Source of the DNA: an uncultured Flavobacteriaceae bacterium
GTDB taxonomy: Bacteria > Bacteroidota > Bacteroidia > Flavobacteriales > Flavobacteriaceae
NCBI GenBank assembly: GCA_938020445.1
Contig: CALIIC010000105.1
Location: 1-64,000 of the forward strand
Direction of reading: 5' to 3'
DNA length: 64,000 nucleotides
Below are positions 1 to 10,224 of the stretch, in pieces (positions within the stretch are counted from its first letter, which is position 1; every line of letters begins with the position of its first letter). Both the position numbers and the translations under genes were made by a program. The notes under the pieces are model-generated. The model did no database searches, was not told the DNA's origin, and worked only from the letters and a program-made list of their open reading frames with translations.

Positions 1-3000
1 GTTCGGATAGATCAACAAAGTGCTTGTTGGCAAGAAGGCCCTTAGCGCCGTAGCATTTGAACCACAGGAAGCCGCCTCGCCACCATCGGTGATGGTCCAA
101 CCAAAACTGTTGGTCAAAAGGTCCCTTCCGGCAAGACCTGCGCAATATTCGCTATCACCTCCGTCAAAGACAACATTCGCCTGTACACTTGGTAAACCGC
201 TCCAACCAAGTAAGAGCGCGTCATAATTGTTTGTAGATAGCCCGGTGTTGGCGAACATTTGTTCCATGTTTGTGACTTTGCTTACATCCCAGGCACCCAA
301 GTTCTGATCAAAGGCATTGGCTCTTTGAAACATCGATTTCATGTTTTTTACCCTTCCCACATTCCATGCAGTAAGGCCTTGGTCAAAGACTGTGGCCCGG
401 TTGAACATATGCGTCATACTAGTTACCCTACTTACATCCCAATTGCCAATGGGTTGATTGAATGAACTGGCCCTATTGAAGGTACGCGACATGTTACGAA
501 CAGCGCCAACATTCCAAGTACCAATGGCCTGATCAAAGCTTTCCGCTCGAAAGAACATTCTGTTCATGGTACGAACCTGAGCGGTATTCCAGGCGGTAAT
601 CGACCGGTTGAACTGTGTTGCCGTATTAAAAAGGGAACGCATCGTAGTCACATTGCCAACGTCCCAGCCTCCAATGGGTTGGTTGAATGTACTTGCACCT
701 TTGAACAAGGACCTCATATTAGTGACGGTACTTACATCCCAAGCGGCAATACTTTGATTAAAACTACTGGCTCCTTCAAAGAGTGAGCGTACGGTCTGTA
801 CCCTGCTGGTGTCCCAGCTGTTCATGGCTGTATTTCCAACAAGCGAAGTACAGCCGAAAAACATTCCCTCCAAGGATGTTACTTGGGATAAATTTGGCGT
901 ATCCAAGGCGGTGACATCCATGTTGGAACACCCTTTGAAAGCGTTCTCCATGGATTCCCAGTCAATGGCGCCCCAGCTGTTCACTGAAAGTAGTTTTTCG
1001 GTATCTCCGGAGTTGTTAAAGAAGATTCTTGGAAAAACCCCGCTGATTGATATGGTATAGATTCCCTCTGCAACGTAAGTGTGGGTTATGGATCCGGAGA
1101 CCCCGGTGTCTTGTTCGCCATCGCCCCAATCAATATTATAATTATAGGCACTTCCTGAAAATATGGGAATGGTTATTTGGTTATCCAAAGAGGCGCCCGC
1201 ATTGTCCGTTTTCCATGTAGTAATGAAAGGTGCTATAGGACAATTAAGCCCTCCATCATTGATGATCCAAGCGTTCGTATCTATTATAGTTTGCCGGGCG
1301 GTTTCACTTACACAATATTGGCTGTTCCCGGCATCGAACAGTATGCTCGGTTGTAGGGAAAGATTGCTCCACCCCAATAGTAAAGCATCGTAGTTATTGG
1401 TTGAAAGTTGCACGTTGTTAAACATATCGGCCATGGTGGTTACCTCTTCAACGTCCCAACCTTCGAGGTTTTGATCAAAGGAAATGGCGTTGGAAAATAG
1501 GGCCGACATATTGCGCACCTTGCTAACATCCCAGGCACCAAGGTCCTGGTTGAAATCGGATGCCTCTCGAAACATATTGCTCATGCTAAGTACGTTGGAG
1601 ACATCCCAATTGCCAATATCCTGATTAAAGGACCCTGAGGCGAACATGGCACCCATATCCCTTACCATGGAAACATCCCAACTCCCAATATCTTGATCAA
1701 AGGCATCGGCATTGTTGAACATGGCGACCATTCGGGTGACGTTCCCTACGTCCCAATTACCAATGTTTTGGTTGAAATTGCTAGCTACGGCGAACATGCT
1801 GCCCATGTCCGTTACATTTGCAACATCCCAGGCACCAATGTCTTGGTTGAAAGCGGTCGCCAGCTGAAACATGTTTTTCATATCGGTGACGTTCCCAACA
1901 TTCCAGCTCCCGATATTTTGATCGAAGGCCGTAGCGCTGCGAAACATATAACTCATATTTTGTACTGCACCAACATTCCAATTACTCAAATCCTGATTGA
2001 ATACAACAGCAGCAGAGAACATATTGTTCATGTCGATTACACGGCTAACGTCCCAATTGTTTAGGGGTTGATTGAAATTGGAAGCCCCTAGGAAAAGACC
2101 GGACATATCGGTAACATTGCCTACATTCCATGCATTTATATTTTGATTGAATGCGCTTGCCCCGCGGAACATGGATCCCATAGTCGTGACTGCACTCATA
2201 TCCCAATTACCGATATCGCGATTAAAGGAGGTAGCTTCCCGAAACATGGCCCCAGTTCGGGTGAGCGAACTTACATTCCACGACCCGATCGGCTGATCAA
2301 AGGAACTTGCCCCAAAGAACATATTGCCCATATCGGTAACGGCGCTTACGTTCCATGCGCTGATATCTTGGTTAAAGAGGGAGCAGGTATTGAACATGCT
2401 CGCCATACTGGTAATGGTGCTTACATCCCATGTATTGAAAGCGGAAGTGCCAACAAGGGAACTACAGCCAAAGAACATCAAGTCGAGGTCATTGGTATTG
2501 GCGAAATTAGGAATATCGCTGGCCACGATGTCAAGGTTTGAGCAGCCATAAAAGGCCCGTTCCATGGATACCCAATTAAGATCGCCCCATTGCCCAACCG
2601 TCAATATTTTTTCACGATCTCCTTGGTTGTTGAAAAATATGCGGGGAAAATCTCCGGTGATAGATACGGTATAGGTGCCGGGAGTCGCATAGGTATGGGT
2701 CGCTGCCGTGGTAAGACCGCTATCGGTGGTGCCATCGCCCCAATCTACTGCATACTCATATGTAAATCCCTGTATAATAGGAATGGTAATTTGAGTGTCG
2801 GAAGAGGTTCCGGGATTGTCCGTTTTCCAAGTGGTCACGAAGGGAAGGGAAGGGCAATTGAGTCCGCCATCTGTGATGGTCCACCCGAAGGTGTCGATTA
2901 GGTTTTGCCGGTCGCTTATGGCTAGGCAGTACTGGCTGTTACCGGCGTCAAAAGGTACGTTTGACTGCAGGCTCCCCAGGGCGTTCCAACCACTTAGTAG

Positions 3001-6000
3001 TGCATCATAATTTTCGGTAGCGAGAGTAACATTGGCAAACATTTCGAACATGGTGGTAACAAGGCTAATATTCCAATCACCCAAGTCTTGATCAAAGGAA
3101 GTAGCATCTTTGAACATGCGTTGCATATTGGTTACTTTACCTACATCCCAATTCCCAATATCTTGATTGAAGGAAGTGGCTTCATTGAACATGAAGCGCA
3201 TATCGTTTACGTTGGCAACGTCCCAAGTGCTTATGTCCTGGTTAAAGGCACTTGCACCATTGAACATGGAACCGGTACTTGTTACATTGGCGAGGTTCCA
3301 ATTGCCAAGGTTTTGATTAAAATGAACAGCATCTGCAAAGGCGCTCTCCATGCTCGTAACATTGCTTACATCCCAATTTCCTATTGGGCGGTTAAAAAGG
3401 TCTGCACGCCGAAACAAAAGATCCATATTGGTAACGCCGCTTACATCCCAATTCCCAATGTCCTGGTTAAAGGCATCAGCATTATTGAACATGGTGTCCA
3501 TGGTACGTACTGAGCTTACGTTCCAACCTCCTATGTCCTGATTAAATGCAAAAGCATCAGAAAACATACCTCTCATAGTGGTTACATTCGCCACATCCCA
3601 ACTACCGATGGGTTGGTTAAAAGCCCATGCGCTGTTGAAGGTAGATTCCATATTGGTAACCGCGCTCACGTCCCACCCGGAAATATCTTGATTGAACGCC
3701 CTTGCTTGAAAAAAGAGCAACTTCATATTGGTTACGTTGCTCACATTCCACGCACCAATATCCTGATTAAACATAGAACATGAACGGAATAGGTTTTCCA
3801 TATTTTGTACGCTTCCCATATTCCAACTGCCAAAGGCGGTATTGCCAACAAGAGATTCGCAACCCCAGAACATGCGGGATAGATCGGTGACTTGGGAAAG
3901 ATTCGGAACATCTGTTGCCATGATATCCATATTGCTACATCCAAGAAAAGCAGAGTTCATACTTATCCATTGAATTTCTCCCCAGCTATCGACCGATAGT
4001 AGTTTTTCTTTGTCACCCGTGTTGTTGAAGTAAATCCTTGGAAAGGTTCCCGAAATAGAGACGGTATAGTTTCCAGGGACATTATAGGTATGGGTAATAT
4101 CGCCCGTGATGTTGGAGTCGCTGGTGCCATCTCCCCAATCTACTGCGTAGTTGTAGGTGGCACCGAAAAAAGTAGGGAGCGTAATTTGGGTATCGTTGGA
4201 AGTACCGGGGTTATCCGTTTTCCACGTAGTGACAAAGGGTAGCACCGGGCAATTGAGCCCTCCGTCGGTAATGCCCCACCCAAAAGTGCTGATCAGGTTT
4301 TGACGGTCGTTCTCGGCAAGGCAGTACTGGCTATTGCCTGCATTGAAGGGTACATTGGCTTGAAGGCTACCCAGCGCGTTCCAACCACTTAGGAGTGCGT
4401 CATAGTTTTGGGTGGAGAGTCCTGCGTTTTCGAACATGCCGTTCAATCGGATTACATTACCCACATTCCAACTACCAAGATTTTGGTCAAACACTTGCGC
4501 ACTTCGGAACATTTCTCGCATAAATAATACCGCTCCAACATCCCAATTGCCTATCGGCTGGTCAAAAGCTTGGGCATTTTCGAACATTCGGTCCATATTG
4601 GTAACGGCGCTTACGTTCCAACTACCGATGGGTTGGTTAAAATTGGAAGTGTTTTTGAACATTTCCCGCATATCCCGCACAAGGCCAGTGTTCCATCCAC
4701 TGATGTCTTGGTTAAAGGCAGCTCCCTCGAACATACTGTCCATAATCTCTGCGCTGCCTACATCCCACCCATTAATATTTTGTTGAAATGCCTGGGTATT
4801 GGCAAACATAGATTCCATATTACCTGCATTGCCTACATTCCATCCGCCAATAGCTTGGTTAAATACGATGTTATCTTTGAATAGCTTGCTCATATTCGTA
4901 GCGCTGCTTACATCCCAATTCCCGATAGCTTGATTAAATGGACAGTCTGAGAACATTTCAGAAATATCCCGAGCAGTACTTACATCCCAATTGCCGATGG
5001 GTTGGTCAAAAGATGATTCCAAGAACATTCCCGTGAAATCGTCTACCAAGCTAACGTTCCATGAAGCAATGTCTTGGTTAAAGGGAGCGGTGGAAAATAG
5101 AAATGACATATTGGTAACATTGCCCACATTCCAGCCTGAAAGGTTTTGGTTGAACCGCTGGTTGGCGAAAAGGCGTGACATATCGGTGACATTGCTTACG
5201 TTCCAACCAGAAACATCTTCGTTAAAAAGTGTTTCCGCAAAGACATTTCGCATGTTTGTCACTGGGGTAACGTCCCAAGTTCCAAAAGAACTATTCCCTT
5301 GCATGGCATTGCAGCGCCAAAACATGCTTTGTAAGCTGGTTAGTTGAGAGAAATCGGGAATGTCGGTAGCGGTGACATCCATATTGCTACATCCGAAAAA
5401 GGCATTTTCCATGGAACTCCATTGGTTTGTACCCCATTGTGTTATTTCCAACAACTTTGCCTTGTCCCCAAGGTTGTTGAAGTAAATCCTTGGAAAGATT
5501 CCCGAGATAGACACGGTATACGTACCAGGAACGGCATAGGTATGGGTAATAGCGCCGGTAACATTTGAGTCGGTAGTGCCGTCTCCCCAATCTATGGAAT
5601 AGTCGTATGTGGCTCCACTAAAAATTGGTATGGTAATCTCACTGTCCGATGAGGTTCCCGAGTTGTCCGTTTTCCAGGTGGTTATAAATGCATTGGAGGT
5701 TGAACTGTCTGTAATTTCATATACCTCGGTACTACCTGCATTGGCGGCAGTTCCATCATTCAAATAGGCGCCGATGGCCACTCGGTTTCCAACACCGTCA
5801 ATACTTACGGACCAACCCGATTGATTGTCGATCGAAGGCTCCCCGTCAATATCGGTCTCTACTTGTAACCAGTTGCCATTGGTGAATTTGTATATGCGCG
5901 TATGACCCGCGTTTAAGGCGCTCCCATCGTTTAGATACGCACCGATCGCCACCACATCACCGGCGTCGTTCATGCTGACCGATGTACCGGACCGATCAAT

Positions 6001-6939
6001 TGCCGCTTCCCCGTCAATATCGGTTCCCATTTGGGTCCAGTTCCCATTGTTCAATTCGTACATTCTGGTATGGCCCGCGGCAGCGCCATTCCCATCATTT
6101 TCGTAGCCTCCTATCGCAATACGGCTTCCATCCGAATTGAGGCTTACCGAATGTCCGAACAAATCTTCGGCCGCTTCCCCATCAATATCATTGCCCACTT
6201 GCACCCAATTCCCCGAATCAAATTCAAAAACCCGGGCTTGACCCGCATTTGGTCCCGCATCATCGTTTAGGCGAGATCCAAGGGCTACCCTTGTACCATC
6301 ATCACTGATGCTCACCGACCATCCTGCTTGGTCGTTGACGCGTTCTCCCGGAATTTCACTTCCCACTAAAACCCAGTTGTTGTTGGTATACTCATAAACC
6401 CTGGCCCCGCCAATGTTGAAACCATTTACATCGCTTAAATAAGCACCGACAACGACCCGGTTTCCGTCCGCACTTAGGCCAAGGGCGTATCCTGAATATT
6501 CTTCAATGGATAACCCGTCAATATCGGCTCCCAATTGCTCCCAAGTTGTGCCATTGAACTCGAAAATGCGAACATGCCCTGCGTTAAAGAGCCCTCCGCC
6601 GTCATTGAAGTATGCGCCGATGGCTACACGATCTCCAGTGGCACTAAGGCTTACCGCAGAGCCTGAAAGGTCTAGGGCGGCCTCCCCATCAATATCCGCG
6701 CCGATTTGCACCCAATTACCGTTGGCCAATTCATAGATGCGCACATGGCCGGCACTGAGTCCGTTGCCATCATTGAGATGACCGCCAATTGCCACCCGAT
6801 TGCCATTGGAGCTTAGACTAACCGAGTAACCTGACTGATCTCCCAGGGCTTCACCGTCAATATCTTGCGCCAATTGTGTCAGCTGTGCAAAGGAGAAAAG
6901 AGGCACCATAAAACATAGAAAAAAGGATAATTGTTTCAT
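1..6939 (-). CDS. Giant BspA-like (DUF285 repeat) secreted surface protein, probable T9SS substrate; C-terminus truncated by left window edge
   Basis: Reverse-complement frame from ATG at 6939 (MKQLSFFLCFMVPLFSFAQ.. signal peptide) reads open to base 1 (2313 codons). N-terminus has about 7 FG-GAP-like repeats (GYSVSLSxDGxRVAIGAxxND). Four modules follow, each opening with TTWKTDNxGTSxDxQITIP..YxVDWGDGT and carrying FNQDIGNWDVSNVTNMxxMF repeats (about 45 by hand count). It ends ..ALRAFLPTSTLLIYPN, like the start of a type A T9SS C-terminal domain. Not in the ORF track, probably because it runs off the edge. Confidence 0.9.
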   Translation of the reverse strand, partial: MKQLSFFLCFMVPLFSFAQLTQLAQDIDGEALGDQSGYSVSLSSNGNRVAIGGHLNDGNGLSAGHVRIYELANGNWVQIGADIDGEAALDLSGSAVSLSATGDRVAIGAYFNDGGGLFNAGHVRIFEFNGTTWEQLGADIDGLSIEEYSGYALGLSADGNRVVVGAYLSDVNGFNIGGARVYEYTNNNWVLVGSEIPGERVNDQAGWSVSISDDGTRVALGSRLNDDAGPNAGQARVFEFDSGNWVQVGNDIDGEAAEDLFGHSVSLNSDGSRIAIGGYENDGNGAAAGHTRMYELNNGNWTQMGTDIDGEAAIDRSGTSVSMNDAGDVVAIGAYLNDGSALNAGHTRIYKFTNGNWLQVETDIDGEPSIDNQSGWSVSIDGVGNRVAIGAYLNDGTAANAGSTEVYEITDSSTSNAFITTWKTDNSGTSSDSEITIPIFSGATYDYSIDWGDGTTDSNVTGAITHTYAVPGTYTVSISGIFPRIYFNNLGDKAKLLEITQWGTNQWSSMENAFFGCSNMDVTATDIPDFSQLTSLQSMFWRCNAMQGNSSFGTWDVTPVTNMRNVFAETLFNEDVSGWNVSNVTDMSRLFANQRFNQNLSGWNVGNVTNMSFLFSTAPFNQDIASWNVSLVDDFTGMFLESSFDQPIGNWDVSTARDISEMFSDCPFNQAIGNWDVSSATNMSKLFKDNIVFNQAIGGWNVGNAGNMESMFANTQAFQQNINGWDVGSAEIMDSMFEGAAFNQDISGWNTGLVRDMREMFKNTSNFNQPIGSWNVSAVTNMDRMFENAQAFDQPIGNWDVGAVLFMREMFRSAQVFDQNLGSWNVGNVIRLNGMFENAGLSTQNYDALLSGWNALGSLQANVPFNAGNSQYCLAENDRQNLISTFGWGITDGGLNCPVLPFVTTWKTDNPGTSNDTQITLPTFFGATYNYAVDWGDGTSDSNITGDITHTYNVPGNYTVSISGTFPRIYFNNTGDKEKLLSVDSWGEIQWISMNSAFLGCSNMDIMATDVPNLSQVTDLSRMFWGCESLVGNTAFGSWNMGSVQNMENLFRSCSMFNQDIGAWNVSNVTNMKLLFFQARAFNQDISGWDVSAVTNMESTFNSAWAFNQPIGSWDVANVTTMRGMFSDAFAFNQDIGGWNVSSVRTMDTMFNNADAFNQDIGNWDVSGVTNMDLLFRRADLFNRPIGNWDVSNVTSMESAFADAVHFNQNLGNWNLANVTSTGSMFNGASAFNQDISTWDVANVNDMRFMFNEATSFNQDIGNWDVGKVTNMQRMFKDATSFDQDLGDWNISLVTTMFEMFANVTLATENYDALLSGWNALGSLQSNVPFDAGNSQYCLAISDRQNLIDTFGWTITDGGLNCPSLPFVTTWKTDNPGTSSDTQITIPIIQGFTYEYAVDWGDGTTDSGLTTAATHTYATPGTYTVSITGDFPRIFFNNQGDREKILTVGQWGDLNWVSMERAFYGCSNLDIVASDIPNFANTNDLDLMFFGCSSLVGTSAFNTWDVSTITSMASMFNTCSLFNQDISAWNVSAVTDMGNMFFGASSFDQPIGSWNVSSLTRTGAMFREATSFNRDIGNWDMSAVTTMGSMFRGASAFNQNINAWNVGNVTDMSGLFLGASNFNQPLNNWDVSRVIDMNNMFSAAVVFNQDLSNWNVGAVQNMSYMFRSATAFDQNIGSWNVGNVTDMKNMFQLATAFNQDIGAWDVANVTDMGSMFAVASNFNQNIGNWDVGNVTRMVAMFNNADAFDQDIGSWDVSMVRDMGAMFASGSFNQDIGNWDVSNVLSMSNMFREASDFNQDLGAWDVSKVRNMSALFSNAISFDQNLEGWDVEEVTTMADMFNNVQLSTNNYDALLLGWSNLSLQPSILFDAGNSQYCVSETARQTIIDTNAWIINDGGLNCPIAPFITTWKTDNAGASLDNQITIPIFSGSAYNYNIDWGDGEQDTGVSGSITHTYVAEGIYTISISGVFPRIFFNNSGDTEKLLSVNSWGAIDWESMENAFKGCSNMDVTALDTPNLSQVTSLEGMFFGCTSLVGNTAMNSWDTSRVQTVRSLFEGASSFNQSIAAWDVSTVTNMRSLFKGASTFNQPIGGWDVGNVTTMRSLFNTATQFNRSITAWNTAQVRTMNRMFFRAESFDQAIGTWNVGAVRNMSRTFNRASSFNQPIGNWDVSRVTSMTHMFNRATVFDQGLTAWNVGRVKNMKSMFQRANAFDQNLGAWDVSKVTNMEQMFANTGLSTNNYDALLLGWSGLPSVQANVVFDGGDSEYCAGLAGRDLLTNSFGWTITDGGEAASCGSNATALRAFLPTSTLLIYPN
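410..5690 (-). repeat. Four large tandem modules (about 1.4-1.6 kb each) built of roughly 75-78 bp DUF285-encoding repeats
   Basis: Module heads (TTWKTDN..) near 5690, 4230, 2830 and 1215. Each module ends with LSTxNYDALLLGWxxL..F(D/N)xGxSxYC..R..L...FGWxIxDGG. Confidence 0.85.
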
Positions 6940-7101
6940 ACAAATGGTTTTTAGGTCAATACTTGAATTTTGATACAAATTCTTACAATCAATATTAATA
7001 ATAAGTCCTACTTTAGGAAATAGGTAAATTCCCCTAAAAATCAATCTAAATTCTATGGTGTTTTTGGATATCGTAGGGTTTTCGAAGAATACTTTATTGT
7101 G

Positions 7102-9153
7102 ATGTATATCAATTTTTTGGGAATATTATTTCTGTTGATAGGAGTACCTGCTAAGCTACTTCCGAACACAGATATCAATTGGTCATTATCTCTTGAGCAT
7201 CCGACGATGATCGATGTGGATACCATATTGAAAAAGGCGGCTGACGAAGAAGCCTCCTCGAATTTTAAAGTTGCCGTGAAATTGTATGAACAGGCACTTG
7301 TGCTTATTAAAAAAAGTACCAATAAAGAGAAAGCACCCTTTGTGTTAAAGAGGTTGGGGCTATTGCACTACAAACAAAATGAGCTGCGCCTGGCCCAAAA
7401 CTATTTTCAAAGAGGTATTTCGGAAGATTCCCTTTCATTGGAAGCGGCCGACGCTTATTTTAACCTTGCGCTGATACAAAGACGATTCAAACAAAAAGAC
7501 AGTCTTTTTTACTTTTTAGAGTGTTCACTAAAGATTTATGATACCGAGGGAGCTACCGAAAAGAAATTCGGAACCTATTTGAAAGCGGGCATCCTGTTTA
7601 AGAACAGCGGGAACTATAAAAAGGCCATTACATATCTCTTACAGGCCTATGATGGGTTTGGTCATTTGAACAATCCTAAAAAAAAAGCAACCGCCTGTAG
7701 TGTTATTGGCGCAACGCAACGCCTAATGCAGAATTATGAGGTGGCCCTTCGGTATTACAAGGAAGGCCTTCGACTGCGTATCGGGTTGCAGGATAGCGCG
7801 GCGGTTGCGAATAGTTATAATAGCCTTGGGTTGGTCTATAAGGAAACCAAACAAAATGATTCCGCCATTTCCTATTTCTCGAAAGCCATCGCATTAAAAA
7901 AGGAACATGCCAACCAACGCGAATTGGGGCGAATGTTGAGCAATTTGGCGTCGGTTTATGCGGCGGCGGGTGATTTAGACCGTGCGGGCAACACCTATTT
8001 AAATGCGGTAAAGTTTAAAAGAAAGGAAAAGGATACCCTGGCCCTGCTGACCACTTTTAATGAACTTGCTTATGTAAATATTAAGAAAAAAGACCATGCT
8101 ACGGCCAAGCGTTACTTAGATTCAATAGGACGGTATAGAAATGATATGGACAACAATGAAGTGGTATTGCGAAGCTTTGAAGTAGGAACCTATTATTTTA
8201 AAAGCATAGGAGCCTACGAACGGGCATTGGAGCTTCAAGAAATGCATGGTCGGTTGTATCAAGAGGTTTTTAACGAAAAACAATCGAGACAGGTACAGGA
8301 ACTACAGGAAAAGTACGAGAGTGAAGAAAAGCAAAGTAAGATTTCAGAATTGCTTGTAACCGATACCACCAATAGCCTAATAATTGCAAACCAAAAGAAA
8401 GCACTGTATAAAAGAGATACGTTGTTGGTCATTGCCGCCTTGCTGTTGCTGGTTTTTTTAGGAGGATATTTGTTTCTAAAACAACGACAAAAAATTAAAA
8501 AGAAGGTGTTTGAATATGAAAAGCTTAAGGCGGTTTTGCAGGGGCAAGAAATGTTAAAGGAGGAAATAAGCAAAGATTTACACGATATCATAGCGGTTAA
8601 TTATGAAGGCATCCGTTTAAAGGTACATGCGGTGGGCACTGCCAATAACCCTGGCGAACTAATTGAACGAATTGGGGAGGAAATAAAGGACGTAAACCAC
8701 CAAGTACGTTTAATTTCACATCGGCTTTCCCCCTTGGGGAATAGGTTGGAAAATACAAAATTGAGCGAGCTTATCATCTCACAGTTATCCGAAATGCAGC
8801 ATTACAATGAGGTGGTCTTTGATCTTGAGCTTCCCTTCCCGCGAGAAATAGATCAAATGAAGGTAGTGTCTCAAACTAACTTTTATGGGTTGCTTTTGGA
8901 GATTGTTCAGAATTGCCTAAAACATGCAAATGCAAACACTATTCGAATTGCTCATGACAGAATCAATACAAATGGTTTAAAGTTTGTAATTACAGATAAT
9001 GGAACCGGGTTCGCCAAAAATGGTAAAAGTGGAATAGGCTTGAACAATATTGACCAAAGGGCTGCCCTGTTGAAGGGGGAAGTTACCATACATACTTCTG
9101 AAAAAGGGACGGCCGTTGAAATATGCTTTCCAATAAAGACCAATTTGATATGA
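7102..9153 (+). CDS. TPR-repeat sensor histidine kinase (HisKA_3/HATPase_c type)
   Basis: TPR repeats (NSYNSLGLVYKETKQNDSAISYFSKAIAL), one TM (TLLVIAALLLLVFLGGYLFL), KDLHDI phospho-acceptor box, ATP-binding N box (EIVQNCLKHA) and G box (ITDNGTGF..GIGLNNIDQR). ATG at 7102 preferred over GTG 7099. Confidence 0.9.
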   Translation: MYINFLGILFLLIGVPAKLLPNTDINWSLSLEHPTMIDVDTILKKAADEEASSNFKVAVKLYEQALVLIKKSTNKEKAPFVLKRLGLLHYKQNELRLAQNYFQRGISEDSLSLEAADAYFNLALIQRRFKQKDSLFYFLECSLKIYDTEGATEKKFGTYLKAGILFKNSGNYKKAITYLLQAYDGFGHLNNPKKKATACSVIGATQRLMQNYEVALRYYKEGLRLRIGLQDSAAVANSYNSLGLVYKETKQNDSAISYFSKAIALKKEHANQRELGRMLSNLASVYAAAGDLDRAGNTYLNAVKFKRKEKDTLALLTTFNELAYVNIKKKDHATAKRYLDSIGRYRNDMDNNEVVLRSFEVGTYYFKSIGAYERALELQEMHGRLYQEVFNEKQSRQVQELQEKYESEEKQSKISELLVTDTTNSLIIANQKKALYKRDTLLVIAALLLLVFLGGYLFLKQRQKIKKKVFEYEKLKAVLQGQEMLKEEISKDLHDIIAVNYEGIRLKVHAVGTANNPGELIERIGEEIKDVNHQVRLISHRLSPLGNRLENTKLSELIISQLSEMQHYNEVVFDLELPFPREIDQMKVVSQTNFYGLLLEIVQNCLKHANANTIRIAHDRINTNGLKFVITDNGTGFAKNGKSGIGLNNIDQRAALLKGEVTIHTSEKGTAVEICFPIKTNLI

Positions 9154-9809
9154 AAAACAATCTAAGCGTACTCGTGGTGGAGGATTCCCTGATTTTTTCG
9201 GAGGGAATGGAACTTATTTTAAAACAGCATACAGCAATAAAGGAGGTTTATACAGCTCACAATCTAAAGGACACGATTGCCCGGATCCGAAAGACCGCGA
9301 TCGATATCATTTTTCTGGACTTGAACTTTGAAACGAAAGAGTATGACGGTTTTACGATTGCAAAAAAAGTGAAGGAACAGCAAGAAGCCATTAAGATCAT
9401 CGTTTTAACGCAATACGCGCGGGTGTATGTATACGAAAAGCTCTTTAAGGAATGCAAGGTCGATGCTTATTTGGACAAGCAACTTGGAACAAACGAACTG
9501 TTTCTGGCTCTGGAGAAGGTGATGCAAGGAGAGATTTATATCAATTCGAATATTGAAAGTATTATGAACATCAAAAAATGGTGGAAAATTTCAAAAAGGG
9601 AAAAGCAGGTTGTACCTTTATTGGTTCAGGGATATACGCAAAAGGAAGTTGCAGATCGCTTGAATATTAGTGCGAGAACGGTAGAAAATCACATTACAAG
9701 TATCATGCGAAAGTTGGAGGTGAAGAATTCAGTAGAACTTGCTGCAAAATACGTGTTGTACGTCAATGGAAATAGAGAAAATCTAGAAGGAGGATTGTCC
9801 CCCTTCTAG
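9150..9809 (+). CDS. NarL/FixJ (LuxR-type HTH) response regulator
   Basis: Receiver (VVEDSLIFSEGM..IIFLDLNF..IVLTQYA) plus LuxR HTH (SKREKQVVPLLVQGYTQKEVADRLNISARTVENHITSIMRKL). ATG at 9150 overlaps kinase stop (ATGA). Confidence 0.92.
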   Translation: MKNNLSVLVVEDSLIFSEGMELILKQHTAIKEVYTAHNLKDTIARIRKTAIDIIFLDLNFETKEYDGFTIAKKVKEQQEAIKIIVLTQYARVYVYEKLFKECKVDAYLDKQLGTNELFLALEKVMQGEIYINSNIESIMNIKKWWKISKREKQVVPLLVQGYTQKEVADRLNISARTVENHITSIMRKLEVKNSVELAAKYVLYVNGNRENLEGGLSPF

Positions 9810-9850
9810 ATGTACACATTGATCATAGTGCCTTTGCTAAAGAAAGAAAC

Positions 9851-10033
9851 TTAGTTGTTAGGCTCTAATTCTTCCTCTTCGCCCGTCTCCTCGGAAGAGC
9901 CGGTGCCGGTGGTAGAATCTGTAACAACAGTTTCGATCTTTTCGGTTTCCATCTCGTCGTCCAACGAGCAGGAAGTGAAGGTTACTCCCAATAAAAAGAG
10001 AAACCAAAACCGGATTGAAAATTGCTTTTTCAT
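9851..10033 (-). CDS. Small lipoprotein
   Basis: MKKQFSIRFWFLFLLGVTFTSCSLDDEMETEK..: lipobox TSCS and acidic tail. Start at internal ATG 10033 preferred over 10093. Confidence 0.55.
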   Translation of the reverse strand: MKKQFSIRFWFLFLLGVTFTSCSLDDEMETEKIETVVTDSTTGTGSSEETGEEEELEPNN

Positions 10034-10174
10034 CACATTTTGTTTTTTTCCTGTCTCAGCTTCCGCGGAAACTGGTACACAGGTGTTACACAAAATGCCT
10101 AGGCTAAAACTGTACTCTAAAGCTAGCGGAGTATCAATTTAGGTCGAATGTACAGCGAGATGAGTGTTGCCAAA

Positions 10175-10193
10175 AGTCATGACGGTCATGACT
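10175..10193. promoter_or_regulatory. Perfect 9-1-9 inverted repeat AGTCATGAC-g-GTCATGACT
   Basis: Read directly; lies in the divergent intergenic region about 32 nt upstream of ATG 10225. Confidence 0.6.
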
Positions 10194-10224
10194 GTAAATA
10201 GTTTGATTTTAACATATTTAAAAG

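Noticed and set aside
410-5300. Regularly spaced repeats that could suggest a CRISPR array
   Set aside because: Units are about 75-78 bp, divergent, and all encode in-frame protein repeats; there are no short identical repeats with unique spacers.
259-5568. Many plus-strand ORFs with repeating HIGNVAYIPIPNVLVKG-like sequence
   Set aside because: They are antisense shadows of the minus-strand DUF285 repeats; the minus frame is continuously open with signal peptide and domain hallmarks.
9855-10142. 95-aa plus-strand ORF opposite the small lipoprotein
   Set aside because: Ser/Val-rich antisense frame; the minus-strand frame has a lipobox signal peptide.
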